From Thamnaconus septentrionalis (Eukaryota; Chordata; Actinopteri; Tetraodontiformes; Monacanthidae): DNA of 64,000 bases. A program made the position numbers and the translations under genes. The DNA is taken from the NCBI GenBank assembly GCA_009823395.1, contig CM020510.1, positions 1,003,773 to 1,067,772 on the forward strand, given 5' to 3'. Shown here piece by piece: positions 1-17,957 of this stretch (position 1 is its first letter; the number at the start of each line of letters is the position of its first letter). Under the pieces are notes generated by a model, which saw only the letters and a list, made by a program, of their open reading frames with translations, ran no database searches and was not told the DNA's origin.

Positions 1-320
1 CAGAGGTGTGCTCAGAGACACCACCAAGTGAACTTCTTCCTCCACTGCATTCACTGCAAGGCTTAGAGAGGAGTGAGTCAAGTGGAGGCACGTTCAGAAA
101 GAGACCGATGATGGTGGAAGAGAGACCCCCAGCACATTGACTGCTGAACACACTCCACTTCACAGCCAGTGCATTCCAAGTGTGCCACTGCTGCTCGTGC
201 AACAATACAGTGAACTAACACAACCTGTGAGCAACAACAAAGAAAAAGATCTCTTCTGGATGCATCTGAGCACACCTTTGAAAATAATGAGGTTCCACCA
301 TAGACTAGATGGAGATGAGA
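1..320. other. Non-coding flank, nothing recognised
   Basis: Unique-looking sequence without a convincing exon. The short open frames overlap on both strands and have no family resemblance. It leads directly into the 40-bp minisatellite. Confidence 0.5.
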
Positions 321-1000
321 CAATTCCCAGTAGCATGGTAGCGTTAGCACTGAGTTTAGACAATCCCCAGTAGCATGGTAGCATTAGCACTGAGTTTAGA
401 CAGTCCCCAGTAGCATGGTAGCGTTAGCACTGAGTTTAGACAATCCTCAGTAGCATGGTAGCATTAGCACTGAGTTTAGACAGTCCCAAGTAGCATGGTA
501 GCGTTAGCACTGAGTTTAGACAATCCCCAGTAGCATGGTAGCGTTAGCACTGAGTTTAGACAATCCCCAGTAGCATGGTAGCGTTAGCACTGAGTTTAGA
601 CAATCCCCAGTAGCATGATAGCGTTAGCACTGAGTTTAGACAATCCCCAGTAGCATGGTAGCGTTAGCACTGAGTTTAGACAATCCCCAGTAGCATGGTA
701 GCGTTAGCACTGAGTTTAGACAATCCCCAGTAGCATGATAGCGTTAGCACTGAGTTTAGACAATCCCCAGTAGCATGATAGCGTTAGCACTGAGTTTAGA
801 CAATCCCCAGTAGCATGATAGCGTTAGCACTGAGTTTAGACAGTCCCCAGTAGCATGATAGCGTTAGCACTGAGTTCAGACAGTCCCAAGTAGCATGATA
901 GCGTTAGCACTGAGTTTAGACAGTCCCAAGTAGCATGATAGCGTTAGCACTGAGTTTAGACAGTCCCCAGTAGCATGATAGCGTTAGCAGTGACTTGAAG
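321..1000. repeat. 40-bp minisatellite, 17 tandem copies
   Basis: The unit begins CAATCCCCAGTAGCATGGTA and ends with TTAGCACTGAGTTTAGA. The period is exactly 40 bp with no indels, so copies start at 321, 361, 401 and so on to 961. Variants are ordered: CATGGTA dominates the left copies and CATGATA the right copies, and CAGTCC versus CAATCC also clusters. The last copy is degenerate (TGACTTGAAG). Open frames across it are artefacts of the period. Confidence 0.95.
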
Positions 1001-1089
1001 CTGTGTTTTAGAGCCTCCCAACCAGCTGTAGTGCTGCCCCCTGCAGGACAGCAGTGACCACAGGAGCTTCTACCACCAGTGGCATCCTG

Positions 1090-1215
1090 GCAGTAGTTTG
1101 GGATGAACAGGCAGTAGTTTGGGATGAACAGGCAGTAGTTTGGGATGAACAGGCAGTAGTTTGGGATGAGCAGGCAGTAGTTTGGGATGAGCAGGCAGTA
1201 GTTTGGGATGAACAG
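1090..1215. repeat. 21-bp minisatellite, 6 tandem copies
   Basis: The unit GCAGTAGTTTGGGATGAACAG is repeated six times without indels; copies 4 and 5 read GAGCAG at the end. Because 21 is a multiple of three, all frames stay open across it (for example repeated AVVWDEQ), but there is no sign that it is translated. Confidence 0.92.
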
Positions 1216-1271
1216 GCAGCAGCAGAGAGTGAAGCTCCACCCCTCGATGTCCAGGTGCCGGTCTCACTCTG

Positions 1272-1330
1272 CAGGAGGCCTCTAATAACCTGACAACATT
1301 TCACGGATGCAAAGCCATGACAACCGACAT

Positions 1331-1382
<52 letters not shown>

Positions 1383-1475
1383 GGACTCAACATTCTGACG
1401 AGCTGGACTGAAGTCTCGCGTCATCAGAGTGAAACTCAGAGGATGAAGAGTGAAACAATGCACTGCGTCACTGCA
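1272..1475. repeat. Dispersed repeat with a CA-microsatellite core
   Basis: The left arm (1272-1332, GCAGGAGGCCTCTAATAACC...) recurs in diverged form at about 43070-43125. The core is (CA)n at about 1333-1378. The right arm 1382-1475 recurs as a perfect 94-bp inverted copy at 11854-11947. All copies keep a CA/TG microsatellite at the same junction, so the whole is probably one short interspersed element. Confidence 0.75.
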
Positions 1476-1987
1476 CTAAGTTTGGGTCAACCTTCTCATT
1501 TTATTCTTTCTTTATTTTAATGACGATTTACATGGATTCTCATTGAAGGATCAAAACAATGAATGAATGAAACACCTCAGACCTGCCTATATATTGTGTA
1601 TGTACAGTGTGTATATGTACCTACACATATACACATGGCCATGAGTCGGCCCTTCACTGGAGCGCTGCTGCACTGTGGCTGACGTTCTCTCCAGTCGCTG
1701 TTTTTTATTTAAATTCCTTTGCGTCTTTTTTCCAACGTGGTTGATGTTCCTCATCATCCCCCCCCTCCCCCTCCCCTCTCACTCTCTCACTCTCCCACTC
1801 TCTCTCACCCCGCCTTGCGGGACTTCTGTGATTCCATTTGAGTTGTTTAACATGCAGCTGCAGGCCGTACAAGCTCACCTGCCTCCCGTCACTTTGAACC
1901 CCGGCGCTACTCGCCCATCCAAATAACACAATGATCTTCTGCACTAATTAGCTCTCGCCCACGACAGGCTCTATATCGCAGCTGTTC

Positions 1988-1990
<3 letters not shown>

Positions 1991-2059
<69 letters not shown>
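1991..2059. repeat. (CA)n microsatellite
   Basis: About 34 uninterrupted CA units, followed at once by CCAGCATGCGTG and a second short CA block. Confidence 0.95.
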
Positions 2060-2060
<1 letters not shown>

Positions 2061-2726
2061 AGCATGCGTGCACACACACCATCAAACTAGTATGAGGGCA
2101 CATTGCTGGTCCAGATAAAGTTCGGGTCCATGTTGCAGGCAGATTGAATGCAGTGTCTCCGTCACTGCAACGGCAACACTGGCTGGAAAGAAGCAGAGCG
2201 GTGGACATACAGTCAGCTGCACACCACTGCAGCGCAGTGAGACGCCGTCTTTACATGTTTGTGGTCCCAGCTGCCTTCATCATAGAGGAAGACATGATGG
2301 AGAACACGGTAGAGAAGGTGGAGAGAAGGTGGAGGAGATACCAGGTGGAAGGAGGGGTGCATGATGGAGGTCTCTCTCTCTCTCGCTCCTCGTCTCATTG
2401 TGTTGTGTGCAACAACACATCGGCCATAAATGGGCGACCGACCAGAAAACATGCAAACCAATGCAGCCTGCACACTTTCTGCTAACTTTGCGCACACATG
2501 CAGGCTAGCTGGGCAGGCGCGGCGCTGCGTATCACTTTGTGTGCGCCGGGCTGAGAAGCGAGTGATGAAGTGAGGTGCTGCGTGTGGCGACAAGTACAAG
2601 GTCACTTTAGAGGAGGAGAACGTCACCCGCGATTAGAGTTGATGCTAAAAGCCATTAAGAATTACTGAAGAGAAGCCTGGCAACCTGTGTTAGCACTTTA
2701 GCATCTTCCTTCCTCCCACTCACATC

Positions 2727-2727
<1 letters not shown>

Positions 2728-2783
<56 letters not shown>

Positions 2784-2808
2784 GCTGCTGCTGCTGCTGC
2801 TGCTGCTG
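2728..2808. repeat. (CTG)27 trinucleotide repeat
   Basis: 27 units with a single CCG interruption at 2782-2784. It is not within any coding exon that I can support. Confidence 0.95.
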
Positions 2809-3158
2809 CTCCTCACATCGCAGGAGACGTGGCGCTGCGTTGGCTCTGTTGGAGGGCAAAGACAAGCGCTAGACGCTGGATGGCTGTTTTTACTGCTGCT
2901 TAATAATGTTACATTGTATCCCCGAGCCGTTCTCCTCCTCACAGAGCCACTCAGTGAAAGACAGAAGATCAGGACGATCAACCCTGGCAAACCCAGAGCT
3001 CTCGACTGAGCTCCCTTCCTGTTTACTGCGCTTCTGTTGTTGTTGTTGTTGGTGGTGGTTTTTTGATTGTTTGTTTGCCTACTTTGCCTTGTGTAAAGCC
3101 ACCTCGGCTTGGATGAAGGGGCATCATGAGTCCAGGTTCAGAGCAGACCTCATCAGAA

Positions 3159-3184
3159 GACTTTATTCATCCCGAGGGAAATTC
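3159..3184. repeat. Teleost retroposon 3'-tail motif
   Basis: GACTTTATTCATCCCGAGGGAAATTC. The same motif recurs at about 9027-9058 (ACTTTATTTATCCCGAGGGA) and in diverged form near 15349-15366, 28778-28806, 30152-30192 and 60359-60392. It is a common fish LINE/SINE 3' end; the exact family is not assigned here. Confidence 0.6.
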
Positions 3185-4407
3185 AACCAACTCAACCAGC
3201 AGCATTCTGCAGATAGTGCAAATAAAATAGAAGCATGCAATCATTTTCAATACTGGCGATGATGATTATTAGTTATAAAATTATATATACTTCTGCAGCA
3301 GAAAGCCTTTGTAAAGGTGGCAAACCCTGCACTGACTTCCACATCCAGTTTCTGTTATTCACCTGGAAGCTGCAGCTGCAGCAGATCAGATCTTCATATC
3401 GAACAACAACCTGGATGGGTTCATTGGCCAGATGACCGGAGCTCAGTCTGCGCCTCACTGACTCCACAGGTGCACAAACCCTGGTGGATCTGCCACTCAT
3501 AAGAAATGGACACCTTCACCGTATTTCCTGTGTTTCTGGTCCTTAGCATGTAGCATGTAGCATGTTGGCACGTCAAAGGTGATTGGATGACTTTGACTCT
3601 GCGTCGTGGTTGGTTGGTGCCAGGCGGAGGTTGGGCCGGTCTGCTTCACCAGCTGTTCGTCTCGTGGGATCTTCATCCAACTCTTCTGGAGGCCTGAGAG
3701 GGAAGAGCCAGACGGGCTTTCTGGTTGCTGCAATCGATGAGTGCAGCTGTTAAACGCCAGTGATGGTGACTCTGCCAGTGAGGACTGAGCTCTTGGTATC
3801 TCCAGTGAGCTGCCGGCTGGAACCTTCAGACACGTCCCTCCCTGTGGCTTCTTCTCAAGCAGACTCAGGTGCTGAGGGACACTGAAGGAACCTCAACAAG
3901 AACCCAGTGGAGTTGTTTGCTTGTCAAATGTGATGACCCCGTCCCTGCGGAGAGGTTACACAACGTAAACGCGCTGGTGTCCAGCAGCCATTGGATTCTA
4001 TTGATCGGCCGAGAGGATCTTTTGTTTCATTATTGTTTTCCAGGGGTGTGTTTGCTCCCTGAGGGCTCTGAGAGAGCGCGGCCTCATCAGCTTCCAACTA
4101 GTGGACTAATGAGGCTGGAAACACTCAAAGGCACCACGTTTTTTGTTGTATGATGTACGTTCAAACAGTAACACACACATTTGTCAACTGCAACAGCTCT
4201 TCACTCAGGAGATTTTCTTTAGACTTTGGGGGGAAAAAGAAACCTCGTGAAGATTTCATTGGTCTTCATCAGCGGCCAGGAAAACAGAATCCATCCCCGC
4301 CGTGCTTGTGCATCCAGTTGACTGGAGGTGTCTTCACCTGACGCACTGCATTGTTTCCTGAATGGATGAGATTCATTTCACCTCTGCCCAGGCACTGCAT
4401 CCATCCA

Positions 4408-4447
4408 GAAGAAGAAGAAGAAGAAGAAGAAGAAGAAGAAGAAGAAG

Positions 4448-4476
<29 letters not shown>
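4408..4476. repeat. (GAA)23 trinucleotide repeat
   Basis: 23 pure GAA units. On either strand the array gives spurious poly-Glu, poly-Arg, poly-Leu or poly-Ser open frames. Confidence 0.95.
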
Positions 4477-4478
<2 letters not shown>

Positions 4479-4696
4479 GTTCTGGTCTTTGCCTCCTTGC
4501 AAGTGTGGAGGTACAGCAGAGCCTCGGCAGGAAGGATTTCTGCACTCGTCTGCCAGTGGAACTGAACGAGGGATGAATTCACTCCTTCTTTTTCTTTGCT
4601 TTTTCTTCTTCTGATCGGTTTTGCTGTTTGGCTGATGTTGCTGCAGCGGGTCGGGACCAGCGGCAGGAGTAAACCAGGTCAAAGGTGGAACATATT

Positions 4697-4955
4697 GAGA
4701 AGAAACAGCGACATCAAGTGGTGACATTTCAGATTGCAGCGTCCTTCACTCCCCCCCCCTCTCCTGAGCTTGCCGGTGAACTACGGTGGCCCTGTGCACC
4801 CAAACCTGGAGACCTGCCCCACCTTCTTCCTGGTTGGTTTATTTGAGGACGCCCCCTAGTGTTCAGCCTGAATACCAAACACTCTGCTGTCAGGCAGCTG
4901 GATTGTCCACACCAGGCTTCCTTAGATATATGCTGGTGCAAGATGGCAGCTAACT
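4697..4955 (-). repeat. Dispersed repeat family B, copy 1 (inverted)
   Basis: The reverse complement matches 23627-23910 and 61852-62150. Shared blocks include ATCTTGCACCAG, AAGGAAGCCTGGTGTGGAC, AATCCAGCTGCCTGACAG and CCACTTGATGTCGCTGTT. No transposase is encoded, so it is a non-autonomous element or SINE-like repeat of unknown class. Confidence 0.8.
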
Positions 4956-5817
4956 GGCAGCACTGGGACCCTGACTGGTCTTTGGAGGTTCTGTTCTAAG
5001 GGGAGGAGAACCAAATCACTCATTGTACTGTGACTGCAGGCCTTCAGTAATGCATTACTGAAGGTCTGAGCAATATAAAAACCATAAGCCAGGCCATGGT
5101 CTGCTCCCTGGACCTTGGAGACTGACGACAGACTGAACGATGACGCTGCTGCTGAAGGAAGGATGGATGTCGGCAGATGATGGCAGCTGCCGATCCTGGA
5201 CGGTGACGGCAGGGAGACGTCGGAAAGTGTGGGGGCGGGAACGAAGGTGTGAGACGAGACCCTCAGACGTTCTTTCACACCTGGACTGGTCGGTGGGGGG
5301 GGGGGAGTTCGAGAGCGTTTCTGCCGTGGCTCGGTCTGTTTGGAACCCATCAGCGCAAGCAGCAGCCGCACTGATAGCTGATAGCGTAGCGACGCCGAGC
5401 TTGGATCTGGCTTGGATTTCATCTGAAGCCCAGAGCGGCTTCCTGACAGTGGGGACACGACCCAGCCTGCCAGTGGAACAACCGGGCCGCCCTTGCAAGG
5501 TTCTGGCTCGTGGACCCGGCGGCCAGAGATCGCTAGTTAAACGCCGGCAGAACCGTCTGTTTTCCCTCCGCACGCCGCCGCTCAGCGCAGCGCTGATGGC
5601 GTTTTTATGTGCTTGACCGTATCTGCGTGTTCTGTCCAACATCTGGGGAGGAATAGAGCGCCGGCCCCAGCGACGCTTTTCCACTGCGCACTGCACTCAC
5701 GCCTCACTTGCTTGCCGTAGCTGCCGTGTGATTGTCAGGGCCACGAACCTAAACGCAACGCAGCGCCCACGAGGCGGCCGCGTCCACTGTAAGCAAAGCA
5801 AAGAGGCCCTGCCAGCG

Positions 5818-5847
5818 TCTGCTGCTGCTGCTGCTGCTGCTGCTGCG

Positions 5848-5900
<53 letters not shown>
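5818..5900. repeat. (CTG)n trinucleotide repeat, two blocks
   Basis: Two CTG/GCT blocks are separated by a GTCT interruption near 5847. It lies in non-coding DNA; the polyalanine open frames across it are not supported as protein. Confidence 0.9.
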
Positions 5901-6313
5901 AGTAACTGCCATCCAACAGGAGATGCGGAGACCCAAAGTCAGATGAAACTGACCGAGGAACTCAGTCTATTAAAGTGCTGATTCAGCGTTGGTGTAGGGA
6001 CCTGAAGGCATCACAGCTACCTTGATGTGTCTGCTGTTACAGATCTTGTCTGATGTTTGGCTTCATGGTTTGTGGGGATTTATTCAAAGTGTAAGATGCA
6101 GTTTCAAGAGGAATTCTACCATAAAAACAATCAGTCAGTCAATCAGCCGGTCAATGGAAGCCACAGTTGAATGTGTTGAGTCTTTAAGGAAGGTGAGAGC
6201 GCTGCTGTGTGAGGTCGGGTCGTGGTCGGACTCGTCCAGCGACGCCACTTCTGGAGTTCTTAGGCCGGCCGCCAAGCTGAGCGCCAGCCATGACCTCCTT
6301 TCCTCCTGTGTAC

Positions 6314-6316
<3 letters not shown>

Positions 6317-6355
<39 letters not shown>
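6317..6355. repeat. (CAG)n trinucleotide repeat
   Basis: About 13 CAG units in non-coding DNA upstream of the visible igsf11 exons. Confidence 0.9.
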
Positions 6356-6357
<2 letters not shown>

Positions 6358-6557
6358 AACCAGGTCACGCGAGAGGATCAGGTGATTTATGTACACACAA
6401 GCGCACGCAGATAATAATCTGCACGGCGGCCGCAGACACAAAGTCTGAAGTGAAAAAAGAGAAACGGTGAAAGTGGACGTTGGACGCATGGGTTAGGGTT
6501 CGGCGACAAGAAGCAGGGACAGGTGTGACATGCTGCAGAGTGGCCTGGAACTGGCCT

Positions 6558-6605
<48 letters not shown>

Positions 6606-7604
6606 TGTGTCTGTGGGTTTCTAGCTGAGTTTCCCACACAATCAGCCTCTGATGTTACACTTTCAAATGTGAAGTAGGGAGGTGCTGATACCAGAACCAG
6701 TAGTGGACCAGTACAGTACCAGTACATTTTGGTCCTCACCAGTACAGATGTTGAGGACTTAATCAGGCCATTACACTCCACAGAATTCTTTTTAGATGTT
6801 TTTTTTGTTATTTCAACAACATTCCTCAGCAGCTTCTCTTGCAGTGCAAACACACCTTGAACTAAACTGTCATACACAAACACACACAGTGACCAGTGAC
6901 ACCAGTGCCTGGGCAGTTCGCTGGCGCCCGACCGCTTGCTTGAAGACGGCGTCCCGTTTTGTTGGTGGGACATTTCATGCTGAAGTCCTCCTGGTGTGAT
7001 CTGCTCCTCTCCACTGCAGCTTCACTGCACTGCAGGAGGACGTTGGCAGGTCGCAGTGTAGAAAAACACACACAATACGCTTCCCAGGCATACACAACCA
7101 AACAGTCCCAGGGAGTTGCACAACGCTTCAGGATGCCTCAGTGGGCGGAGTCAACACATCAACACACTGCAACACTGCAACGAAGCTCCAACAACAAAGT
7201 GGTGATGGTTCACTGGAGGTTTGGGCCACTGCCGCCTGTCTGAAGCTAGCTGGATTCTGATTGGCTGCCATCTGCTGGACGCTGGCCTTCAGTTTTATTT
7301 TATTACATTTTATTTATTTTTTTGTTTTTTATATCAAGTTTCCAACATTTTGTGCAAATAAATAAATAGATAAATAAATAAAACCTGACACACACACACA
7401 CACACACACACAGGGGCCCACAGGATGCAGTTGCAGCTCTCAGCCCAGCTGTGGAGCTGCTGCCCATTCAGCTGCACATGAGAGGACAAAGCCAGTGAGC
7501 TGCATTCAGGAAATTGCAGGCGCACAATTTGCAGCCATTAAGAGGTGATGGAGAACAGATACACACTTCTGCACTTCCATCTCAGCGCTGTCATTTCGCT
7601 GAGA

Positions 7605-7638
<34 letters not shown>

Positions 7639-8411
7639 CTGCTTGTTGTGCTCACACTCTTCACTGGAGGCTCTTTCCAGCAGTGAATGGCTCCTCTCTC
7701 TCCTCCTGCTGCTGCTTTTGTGTGCCGTGCCTGGCTTGCCGCTTGTCCTCGTGGTCCTTTGTGCGGGGCCGGCTGAGGGCTGAACGGCTGCTTCCCATGA
7801 GCCCCCAGCCGTTCAGGCCCCAGGATCAGGGAGTTGAAGGAGTCTCCACTGCCGCATGAAGAAGCTGTGGATTCATCTGCAGTCGCCATCAAAGGCCCCA
7901 TTCTCATCTTCAGACGCTGACCCCCCCCCCCCAACCCTCCTTTATTTTTATTTTTTCCTGTTGAATTCATCAGACTGCAGTTTTAAGTCAAAAGAGTCCA
8001 AATGTTTTCAATTATGCATTTCATTTAGTGGAGGCTTTTATCTAAAGAGGCTTACAGTGCGCAGTGAAAGCATACTTTCACTGCGCTCCTGATCCAGGAA
8101 TATACCCAGTGAGCCATACACACCACTCACAAATAAAAGGGTTTTACTCATTGCTCTCTATGTCAGTTTGTTTGTTTGTTTGTTTGTTTTATTTATTTAT
8201 TTTCTCTGAAAACATAAAAAAAAAAAATCTCCTCCTTGTCGAGCCTGTTTTGCTGCTGTTGTTGATAGAACCAGGACGCCCTCTAGTGGGAACTATGAGA
8301 AACAGTCGAAGCAAGTCTCCAGTGTAGTGTTGTAACCCGAACCCAGCAGAACCAGAACCAGACAAAGCCCAGTCTCAGTGTGAATGAAGGTCTCTCCGTG
8401 TGACCTCCCAG

Positions 8412-13723
<5,312 letters not shown>

Positions 13724-14137
13724 GGAGGGCCGGGCTGAGCAGCAGCAGCAGCAGACGTTTGCTTCTTCTGCTTCTCCTCCGCCGTCGACAGGAGCCCGCT
13801 GCCACCCTTTTTACAACTGTGTCTTTCCAGCAGTCTCTTTGACCTTTGACCCTGACTGCCATCTGAGCGCTTCACCGCCCACCGGACGACCACAGGACCC
13901 GGAATCTCGGTGGAGCTGGTGGATTTTCCTGACGGCCGTCGCCGGATGGTCCATTCCTGGAGCTCCAGTGGACACTGAGAGAGCACACCTGGGTTCTGCT
14001 GGACTCCCAGAACTTTTCAGGGTTGGACCTTCACGTCCTGGCGATTATTACCGTCTCACTCTTCTTTGCCCTCTTCTTTTCTTTTCTTTTTTTTCTTACA
14101 CTGAATATGAACAAACCCAGGAAGTTCATGTGTGTCC

Positions 14138-14173
<36 letters not shown>

Positions 14174-14591
14174 ACGCTCAGACAAAGGTCATGCACAAAT
14201 TCCCACTGTAACGCATGCGTCCACTGCTCTGAGAAGAAACCCAGCGTCGTCCCTGTTACTTCCTGACGGGGGAGCCAAAGTTTTGGAGTTGCGGGAGTTT
14301 GACTGCACTCCAGTGAGCACTGGAGACGCACTGGAACGCAGCGGGATGGGAGGGACATGGCCTTAGGTGCGGGCGGCGGAGGCGTTTCTTGGTTGCAATA
14401 CATTGTACCACATACTGTTACTGAACGCAAACTTTCCACTGCAGTTTTATATCAAACCTTCTGTCTTAGCAACCGTCTCCAACCACGAGGCTTCAGCCAG
14501 CAGCCTCCAAAACAGCAGCAGGCTCCGATTGGTAGAGGAGAAGCACTTGTACTATATCACAAAAAAAAGCAACAAGCCCCCTAGCCCCCCC

Positions 14592-14597
14592 AATAAA
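14592..14597 (+). terminator. igsf11 polyadenylation signal candidate
   Basis: Canonical AATAAA about 870 bases past the stop codon; alternatives exist further downstream. Confidence 0.5.
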
Positions 14598-15138
14598 ACT
14601 TGAGTCTCCTGAGTCTCTTCATGGCCTCGGCGTCAGCTGAGGTTTAAACTGCCCTGAAGAAATGCCAATGAGTGGATGTGTGACGTTTTACAACAGACAA
14701 ATAAAATATATATGTATATGAATATATGAATATATATATTTCAAGCTGATGTCATTTTTCCCCTGGCCAGAGGAGAGCAAGCGGTGTTTTTCTACTGTAA
14801 ATAATGTATTTACAGCAGTGGAGGGACTGCGGCCGGTGGCTCAGACGTGTCTGATGTTTTTTAACTCTTTTGTGTCTTAATTTGAAAACTTCAGCAGAAA
14901 GGTCGGGGGCTGGGTGGGGGTTTATATATAAGCAGTGCTACAGGTTTCAATCAAACAGTGTTTTTTTTCATTGTTTGGTTTTCTAATGAGAGTTAATGCT
15001 GTTTAATGTTGTGGGGGGGGGCAACAGTACGATACCTCCGCTGTACATGTTTTCCTCTCTTTGTCACACTTCCCCCATGAGAAAAGCTGTTTCCTCCACC
15101 ACGACTCCTCTCCATGTAGCTCTGAAGCAATATACAGC

Positions 15139-15193
<55 letters not shown>

Positions 15194-16090
15194 CAATTTA
15201 TTGCAATTTCTTTTAATCCTTTAAACAAGTGACACATTTGATTAATGGGTTGCATCAAATATGCTGTGTGTGTGTGTGTGGGGGGGGGCAATGGGGGGTG
15301 GGGTTGTTTTGTTTTTCTTTTTTTTGGCATTTTTCAGAAGACAATATTTTGCCGAGGGGAAATTCTGCCGCTGTTTTCTGAGCGCCGGGATTTCACTGGA
15401 AGGTCTTGTGAACCGTTTTCCAGACGGCGGAACGGAAAATGATAAATGTTCCGCGTTGACTTGGGGATAAATCCCATCAGAAATGCAAATGAGATGAGCA
15501 ATATGTTGAGCGGAGGTCTTCCTGTCAGGTCAGAGTCCCGCAGTGAGTGCAGGCTTCATGCTGCTTCAGGCTTTGCTGTCAGTTTATGTTTAAAAAAAAT
15601 ACAATGATGAATGAACTGTTGCCCATATTATTATTTTTTTTTTTTTCTTTGTGAATCAACATGTGTTGATGTGTTGACAACATCATACAAGTCTGGATTA
15701 ACCACACATCTGTTTGACCAGCACTGTTTTCTTTGAATACTGTTCCAGTCAGCTGTACCCAAAATGTACTTTCTTGTGTTTTTTTTTTTTTTTTTTTTTT
15801 GTTTGTTTTTTAGACTCTTGTTGTTGAACCACAGGCTGAAATGGGCCTTCAGTTCTCCTCCATTGGCTTCAGAACCACAGTTCCATTCCCTCTCTGAGGA
15901 GATGATGCTCGGCATCTTCACCACTGAGTCTCTGCCCTTCACAAAGTGATGAAGATCAGAGATCAGCTGCTCACCCCCCAGCTCTGATGCAAAAGATGCT
16001 TTATTATCTGCTGTGTATATAATTTAATTCTACCCATTGATTTTTTTTTCTTTTCTTTTTTTTGGCCAATACTAAACCAGTTTGTAAATA

Positions 16091-16127
<37 letters not shown>

Positions 16128-17170
16128 AATCACATATTGTTCTTACTGTCAGTCGAAACAAAATAGGAAAAAAGTAACACTGGAGCTTGTAGTGAATAAA
16201 CATTGTTAATACATCTCTGCTCGCTCATTTGACTGTGTGATGCAATAATGACTCCCAGGATATTACTCACTGTCATCCTATTAATGGGTAGACACCAAGG
16301 TCAGTGTCTATTTTCATGTCATGGCAACAGAGAGGAAATAAAAAGTGTGAGAGAGTGGATGACGGCGGAAGTGTGTGTGCGGTGAAGAGCATCGAAAAGT
16401 TGTTGTTGTTGTTGTTGTTTTTACTGTAGCAGTTTTCCAGGTCTTTGTGTTTTTCTTCTCTTCAAGCAGATCTCAGCTCCGCTAACACGCTATGCTAAGC
16501 TAACCCAGGCCTGGGCAAAGTGGCTAGATGTCTTTCATTTGACATGACAATGAAAAGATGATTATTTTCTGAACTTACTGGCAGTTCCAGTCCAGTTGAT
16601 GAGTGCCTGACCAGCAGGAAGTTCCTGCCGTCAGAAAAGCATTGCAAGACAAATGAGAGAACAACGTGATTGGTCGATGGAGGGAAAATGAATAAACCCG
16701 ACCAAGCCATCAACTGAAGGGAGTCATATTCATAGAGCAGAACATCAAAATCCCCAATAAATATTAGAGATGTATTACAGCCTTATTACTGTCTGTCAAA
16801 ACAGCGCTTGAAATAAAAAATCCTCTTTAATGCCACTGCACAACGTAGCATTAGTTTACCTTTGGAAGGTTGGAGCTCCTTTGTACTGAAAGCAGATGAA
16901 AATATTCAACTTATGTGCCAAAACTAATAAATACTAATACCACTGGAAAATCAGAAATTGGCAGGGAAGAAAAAAGAGTAAACAATCGCACTAAAAAAAC
17001 TGATTAAATTCTGGTGTAAAGCTGTAAAAAGTGAAAGTGAATGCAGTGGATTGTCTGCTGCTTAAAGTACAAACAGGAAGTGCTGATGGTGAGACTGCTG
17101 TCACGCTGTCTCTCATCGCAGTGTCTGTCAGAACCTGCTGTGACATCAAGCCGAGACCTCTGCAGACAGC

Positions 17171-17200
17171 GAGGGCGGGGGCGGGGGAGGGGCAGGCGAG
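17171..17200 (+). promoter_or_regulatory. GC-box cluster upstream of the Ig receptor gene
   Basis: GAGGGCGGGGGCGGGGGAGG contains two overlapping Sp1-type GGGCGGGG cores, about 100 bases before the ATG at 17300. It is the only GC-rich island in this intergenic region, so it is a likely proximal promoter. Confidence 0.45.
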
Positions 17201-17299
17201 ATGGACCTGTGGTTTTGTCCCATGATGCTTTGAGGCGCTCTCACTGCGCGGCAGTGAGCAGGCGGCGCAGCGCTGGTCACACTGCACCAGACAGTGACG

Positions 17300-17924
17300 A
17301 TGACGGCTCACATCCTGCTCCTCCTGGCGCTGTGCTTCAGCAGGGCCTCCTCTCAAGGTACGACTTCAGAGCCTTTAAGTCCACGTACACACCACACACG
17401 GACACACACTCAGCGCCGCCAGTGTTTCTCTGTAGAGAAAGACTTTTATTAACTGCAGTGACCTTTGATAATTTGATCTTCGTCGCGTCACATCCGTACG
17501 ACCCCGGAGTTCTGATTGTTTATTCGTCAGCGTTCTGTCGCCTTTTCAAATTCTGCTCGGTGTGATTTAGTTTCAGCGCCGTTAATTGGTGTGAAAAAAA
17601 AAATAAAGTGTAAAGTGTAAAGTGTTAGCTGGTTGGCAACAGGAAGCTGTAGAGTTGCAGTGGAACTGGTAGACGGGACACGATGATGTCAACCTGAAGC
17701 AGATGGAAATTCCAGTTTGTCTTGTCAGTGTTTAAAATAAAGTAAGTGCAATAGGTCAATTCCATGAGTGTACATATATATATGGATATATGGATATATG
17801 TATATATATATATATATATATATTCATATGTGTATATATTTATATATACATATACACATATGTATATATATGTATATATATATATTCATATGTATATATA
17901 TATATATACATATGTGTATATGTA

Positions 17925-17957
<33 letters not shown>

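Larger units (their letters stand above)
1476..8411. other. Non-coding DNA upstream of the first visible igsf11 exon
   Basis: No exon with family resemblance was found. It holds (CA)n at 1991-2059, (CTG)27 at 2728-2808, (GAA)23 at 4408-4476, CTG blocks at about 5818-5900, (CAG)n at about 6317-6355, (CA)n at 6560-6600, 7387-7412 and 7608-7636, a retroposon tail at 3159-3184 and a dispersed repeat at 4697-4955. The igsf11 signal-peptide exon and first V-domain exon must lie left of the window or be unrecognised here, so this is probably intron. Confidence 0.5.
13724..17299. other. igsf11 3' UTR and downstream intergenic DNA
   Basis: The 3' UTR follows the TGA at 13721-13723. The first good polyadenylation signal is AATAAA at 14592-14597, with another near 14698 and a third near 16195. 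A (GT)n lies at about 14141-14171 and a longer one at about 15139-15188, and A-runs at 16094-16127. No second gene was seen before the Ig receptor at 17300. Confidence 0.55.

Noticed and set aside
321..1000. Regular repeats resembling a CRISPR array
   Set aside because: The repeats are head-to-tail with no unique spacers, in a eukaryotic genome.
1054..1293. AVVWDEQ repeat protein
   Set aside because: The 21-bp unit keeps any frame open; no start context, splicing or homology supports translation.
5055..5696. Minus-strand frame of 213 codons with a long plus-strand frame opposite
   Set aside because: Arg/Pro/Ala-rich, overlapping frames in CpG-rich DNA without family resemblance.
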